Part shown: piece after piece, positions 59,411-64,000 of the stretch
Layout of the letters: every line of letters starts with the position of its first letter
How positions within the stretch are numbered: position 1 is the first letter of the stretch
Assembly (NCBI GenBank): GCA_004802725.1
Contig: SGPM01000106.1
Location: 1 to 64,000, forward strand
DNA from: Antrodiella citrinella
Lineage: Eukaryota > Basidiomycota > Agaricomycetes > Polyporales > Steccherinaceae
Direction: 5' to 3'
DNA: 64,000 nucleotides
Made by a program: the position numbers and the translations under genes
The notes under the pieces: generated by a model
The model's input: the letters and a program-made list of their open reading frames with translations, nothing else
Told to the model about the DNA's origin: nothing
Databases searched by the model: none

Positions 59411-62400
59411 ATGGCACCTTCTACCCTGTTCACTACCCAAAGCTACTCAAGTTTCCTGGCTCCCCACGATATGCTCCAACGCGGGGACATAACGATTCCG
59501 GACCTGTACGACTGGAATGCGGTACACAACCCTAGCTATCCAGTGTTTACCTACCACGACGGGGTCGATGGACCAGCTAGGACGATTTCATGGTCTCAGA
59601 CCATTCGAATGATCCATTCGGCCGCTCATTTTGTGGCAGGCCAAATCACAGACTCCTCACGCAATGCTCATACTCCCCCAGTCATTGCCGTCTTAGCATC
59701 CTCAGGTGTGTACTACTATCCGTAATTCTTAGTCACAGTCGTCTGACGTTTGTTTTCTAGATTCTATCACATTTTTGTCCACAGTGATTGGGATCATGCG
59801 CGCTGGGCTTACTGTGTTTGCCGTCTCACCCCGTAACAGTCCAGAGGCATTGGCGCACCTTCTTTCCAAAACAGATGCCACCCTCCTCCTTACAAGCTCC
59901 GAGCCGTCCACAACGGCTTTGGCTGAGTCCGGATTGAAGATACTCCAATCCACGGGAAAGGCGTTACCTACGAGTCACATGCCGGCGTTCGAGAGACTTT
60001 TCTCTGCAACCACAGACGACACTTTTGTCAGCTATCCGAATATCGTCATTGATATCAACAGTCCGGCGTTAATTCTTCACTCGTCTGGTGTGTATTTTTT
60101 GTCTTATGACCTGTCTGTGCCCGAGGACTGATTTGTGTTGACTTGTAGGTTCCACGGCATTCCCAAAGGCCGTCTATTGGACCCATCGCGGCCTCAATCA
60201 GTGGTGTAGAACTCCATGTAAGCTCTCCTTGAATCCGTCACTGCGATTTTACTAATACATCATACCTTCTCAGTTTATGGGACTACAGATCTCATGAGCG
60301 GTGCCGTCATCGCTTGCCATGCCATGCCATTATACCACGGTATGGGTGCGCTGATGTTCTGTGCTACTGTGCGTAGTCTCGTCACACATTTCCATATCGT
60401 TTCCGATAATAATCATATTAATTCTTTGAACTCGTAGCCCGCATGCGGATGTGTTATGGCCGTCTTCCCACCGAGGTCGCCAGCAATATTCCCCACTTCG
60501 GAGAACCTCTTCGATGCTCTGAAAGCTGATAACTGTGACCTCTTGGCTTGTGTCCCGATGTTTTTGGAGGTATTTCGACCGCTATTTTGCCATTTGTTCG
60601 CGTGCTGACATGATTTCACAGCAATGGTCTATGGAGCCTAATAAGATTCCATACTTGAAGACCGTGACAGGACTTGTACGTTTGAACCATCCCAATCAGA
60701 GCATTGCTGTATTCAGAGCTTCCTTGTACTAGATGTTTGGCGGAGGCCCACTCTCGAAGCACGCCGGGGACCTGCTTACCGCACAAGGTGTCACGTTGTA
60801 TCAAATTTTCGGGCTGTGAGTCTTCTGTTTGCTGTACATTCTGAACGAAGTGTGTCTGACTTCACCTGTTGATAGGAGCGAGACTTCTATAATCAATGAT
60901 ATATTTGTATCCGGTAATCTTCCTTGGCAACATCAGATGCAGCTTGTAAGCTGACTAGAAATACAGTTGGATCGGATTGGGAGTACATGCGGATCGCTCC
61001 GGAAATTCCACATGTATACGTTCCTCGCGAGGAAGGCAAATCAGAATTGTTACTCTTAGTATGTCTCGATATCATTACCTATCTTCGCGAAATTGACCTC
61101 GATTAACTTGCACTCAGTCGAACGATTCTTGGAGTCCTAGTGTTATCAACGCTGAGTACAGTGGCGTTGCGGCATACGCCACGAGCGATTTGTTCACACC
61201 TCACCCGACGAAGCCTGAGTTGTGGAAGATATTCGGCAGATCAGACGACCAGATCATGTTGTCCACCGGTGAAAAGGTGCGTTTAAGTATCTCATGCATA
61301 GTCCACTCAATTCTGACCAACTGTCGTAGACAAACCCTGGGCCTTTAGGTATGCGACATGTTTAAATCAGATGGGTTGGGCATTGTCTCTGATGTTGTGT
61401 TACAGAGCACATTCTAAACGGGGACCCACACATTCAGTGTGCGATTATGTTCGGGCGTGGCAGACCTCAGAATGGTGTCCTTGTGGAACTCAAATCGGAG
61501 TATGCGATTGACCCAGAGGATACAGCAAAGCTCGCAGCGTTCAGGGACGCTATTTGGTTTGTGTATCTATTTGTTCCTTTCCTCTCTTTATTGACGAGTT
61601 ATGTTATCCTGCACAGGCCGACGGTTGAGCGCATAAACGAGTTCGCTCCCCAGCATTCCAGATTGTTCAAAGAGGTACGTCGTTTCATCTGTATCCAGGA
61701 TCTCGCTTACCTGTTCGTGCAGATGATACTAGTCGCGCGTCCATCGAAACCGTTCAGCTATACGGCTAAGAACACGCCTCGGCGACAGGCTATCATCAAC
61801 GAGTATGAACCAGAGATCAACGAACTGTACGAAGGCCCAGAGAAATCAGGAGATTCGTCCTTTCCTGTGGTGTCCCAACAGTGGAACGAAGATGAAACCG
61901 TTCAGTTCATACGAGGAGCTATCATGAGCGCCATCGACAAAACCGTAGGAGACGATGACGATATCTTCCAATACGGCTGTGATAGGTTGGTTAATTGTAC
62001 TTCTGAGCTTGTCCGATACTGACGAGCATGCTATAGTCTGCGGGCCACCTGGATTCACAACAAGGTCTTGCGTGCTCTCCGCTCTTCGGACGCCGAAGCA
62101 GCAGATCGTCTGCCAACCAACTTCGTTTTCCTTGCGCCCACCGTAACGAGCATGAAGCGTCTTCTCCTGAATACCGTCCATCCATCTCTGGACACTTTGA
62201 CGGAAGTCACGCACATCGCGGAGATTGAAGCCACGGTGGCGAAATACACAACTGAGTTCCCCGCACGACCAGAATCACTCCACCCGCGTCCGGGTGACGG
62301 CGACGTTGTGTTCGTCACCGGCACCACCGGTGGATATGGCTGCAACATCCTCGCACAGCTGTCACATGATTCTAGGGTGAAGAAGGTTTACGCATTCAAT

Positions 62401-63719
62401 CGGCCTTCGGACGACATCCTCCCGAGGCAGCTGTTCGCCATGCAGCGGCAGGGCCTCCTGGAGGACTGCTTGCGTGCTTCCAAGTTTGAAATGGTCGAAG
62501 GTGATCTGAGCAAGCCCAACTTTGGTCTGGATCCTGCTGTTTACGAAAAGGTGAGATCCTTCGTGTTGCCCCGTGACCTTGATATGGACTCGTTCTTATT
62601 CTTCGCCTAGCTTCGCACGTCTGTCACTCATGTCATCCACAATGGTGAGCATTCAGATACTGTACAAGCTTTTATCAGCGGCGCTGACTCCTGCCTAATT
62701 GATAGCTTGGCCCGTTGACTTCAATTTGACACTTCAATCGTTCGAACGAAGCCTGCAAGGCGTCCGCGGGCTCACTGATTTCGCCTTATCCTCGCCATTC
62801 GAAATCCCCCCTCAGATCCTATTCGTGAGTTCTATCGGTATATTCAGACGTAAGTCAGCACCGTTGCCATCGTATAAGCAGCATGTCGCTCACGTGGGTA
62901 CTTTCGCAGAGCCCGAGAGCTTCTCGCCGCGCAAGGAAGAGCCTGTCCTTGATCCTGCAGTCGTAGTTGGAACCGGTTACGCCGAGTCCAAATGGGTCGC
63001 CGAGCAGATCCTCGCGGCAGCGTCGGAAAGGACCGGCCTGCGCACGGTGTCTGTTCGTATTGGTCAACTCTGTGGTGATAGGAACGGGCATTGGAACGAG
63101 AAGGAGTGGTTCCCTTCTATTGTCAAATCGGCGCTGTATGTGAAATGTCTCCCGGACGTCCCTGAGGTACGCGATATTTATAGTCCCAAAGAAAAGAGAG
63201 CGATTGCTGACGGAAGTCATGTTTGAATAGCCTGGTCTCGTTTCGTGGATCCCGTCGTACGAGGGTGCGAAAGCTATCATCGCCATGCGGGATTCGGACG
63301 AACGGGTTTTGCACCTTGTCAATCCAAACCCTGTGCCATGGAAGACTTTCCTAGAGCCCCTCGCAGAAGCTATGAATGTGTCTCTGGTCCCTTATGACCA
63401 GTGGCTCTACGCCCTCGGAGAGTGCTTGAAGGATACGTCGTTGACAGAGGTTGAGAACATGCAGCGTAACCCTGCCTTGCGATTGCTCGACTTCTATCGC
63501 GGTCTTCGAGTGGACGACGAGTTGGAGCCTCTCGGATTGGTGCGATTGGAGACGACGAAGGGCGTGCAGGTTGCGCCTTCTCTGCAGGAGATGCCGCTGT
63601 CTCAGGCGCAGGCCGAGAGATGGATGGCGTCGTGGAGGAGCTCAGGGTTTGTCCCTGCTGAGAAGGAAACAGAAGGTCCGGCGACAGAGGTGGAGATGTC
63701 GCCCAGGTTCAAGCTCTAG
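59411..63719 (+). CDS. NRPS-like adenylation-thiolation-reductase enzyme, copy 2
   Basis: Same architecture as the minus-strand gene at 49741-53911. Start MAPSTLFTTQSYSSFLAPHD. The A domain includes IPDLYDWNAVHNPSYPVFTY, VFAVSPRNSPEALAHLLSKT, the A3 core HSSGSTAFPKAVYWTHRG, MPLYHGMGALMFC, LMFGGGPLSKHAGDLLTAQG, DLFTPHPTKPELWKIFGRSD and DQIMLSTGEKTNPGPL. The T domain is GDDDDIFQYGCDSLRATWI; its carrier Ser is formed across an intron (GATAG|T). The R domain has VVFVTGTTGGYGCNILAQLS for the cofactor, and GYAESKWVAEQIL with the catalytic Tyr-x3-Lys. The tail is SWRSSGFVPAEKETEGPATE, a little longer than copy 1, with the stop at 63717-63719. Total about 1,050-1,100 residues, shorter than Lys2 because no N-terminal condensation-like region is present. 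The substrate is probably an aromatic or fatty acid, but this is not shown. Confidence 0.92.
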
Positions 63720-64000
63720 ACTGTTTATTCTGCGCGTAACATCTGTGATCTAATGTAGAATGTCCAATGAGTATTCGACGCCACAAAGCTACAAGCGTGG
63801 GTGAAGCGTTGACTACGCCGATTGCTCCTCAACATGAGCTGACTGCAACCGGTGTTCGCCAAGACTTGATATCAGCATACAATGTTCACTTCGCAGGGTA
63901 GAGACTCATTAGCGGTGACAAAGCAGCGTCGCGTCAGCAGTGAAGATAGCATCATGGCACGCACCCGTCCCAATTTGAATTCGCCCGTCGCGTCCATGGA
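63720..64000. other. 3' flank of reductase copy 2
   Basis: Presumably 3' UTR and spacer. No gene seen before the window ends. Confidence 0.5.

Noticed and set aside
672..63719. One secondary-metabolite cluster linking the P450, ABC transporter, GST and the reductases
   Set aside because: These genes are spread over 60 kb and separated by housekeeping genes (eL34, ISY1, NOP53, GPI11, tRNAs), so co-function is not supported.
1..64000. CRISPR arrays, bacterial operons or prophage
   Set aside because: The sequence is eukaryotic with spliceosomal introns; no spaced identical repeats of CRISPR type.

Overview
The window is nuclear DNA of a filamentous basidiomycete, most likely an agaricomycete. 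Genes are compact and cut by many 45-70 nt GT-AG introns. The gene content (an NRPS-like carboxylate reductase pair, a P450 with a GYHIPKGT-type motif, GH28, NADPH oxidase, a fungal CsbD-like stress protein) and the eukaryotic initiator tRNA fit this. No species can be named from sequence alone. Isolated single N bases (about 46.9 kb and a cluster at 51.4-52.6 kb), and reading-frame breaks that each repair with one extra G in a short G run, indicate a draft assembly with homopolymer undercalls.

Layout: 0.7-2.8 kb cytochrome P450 (-). 5.4-5.9 kb CsbD-like stress protein (-). 6.4-8.0 kb protein with four HMG-box-like segments (+). 8.4-15.0 kb large ABCC transporter (-). 16.05 kb initiator tRNA-Met (+). 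16.8-19.1 kb secreted GH28 (+). 19.7-22.0 kb NADPH oxidase (+). 22.9-24.0 kb GNAT acetyltransferase (+). 24-28 kb is poor in recognisable genes. 28.2-29.4 kb bZIP factor (+). 31.0-33.2 kb divergent transaldolase-like protein (+). 34.5-35.7 kb GPI11/PIG-F (+), convergent with 35.9-37.1 kb PHO13-type phosphatase (-). 37.4-42.4 kb two tandem paralogues of an unrecognised Cys-rich multi-pass membrane protein (-). 43.1-43.5 kb ribosomal protein eL34 (-). 45.1-46.1 kb GST (+). 46.7-48.1 kb F-box protein (-). 48.4-49.6 kb splicing factor ISY1 (+). 49.7-53.9 kb adenylation-thiolation-reductase enzyme (-). 54.8-56.5 kb NOP53 (-). 56.7 kb probable tRNA-Ala (-). 56.9-58.0 kb CCC1/VIT1 iron transporter (-). 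59.4-63.7 kb second adenylation-thiolation-reductase enzyme (+).

How the genes relate: this is mostly an ordinary mixture of housekeeping genes (eL34, ISY1, NOP53, GPI11, PHO13, tRNAs) and accessory genes (P450, ABC transporter, GH28, the two reductases, GST). No convincing biosynthetic cluster is visible, because housekeeping genes separate the P450, the transporter and the reductases. The most unusual items are the inverted pair of carboxylate-reductase-type enzymes around NOP53 and CCC1, the tandem Cys-rich membrane proteins, the transaldolase-fold protein lacking its Schiff-base lysine, the four-segment HMG protein, an 8-nt P450 microexon, and a short hairpin-bearing repeat present twice in opposite orientation.

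Exon structures were deduced by eye from splice consensus and protein continuity. CDS coordinates give the outer limits of spliced genes.
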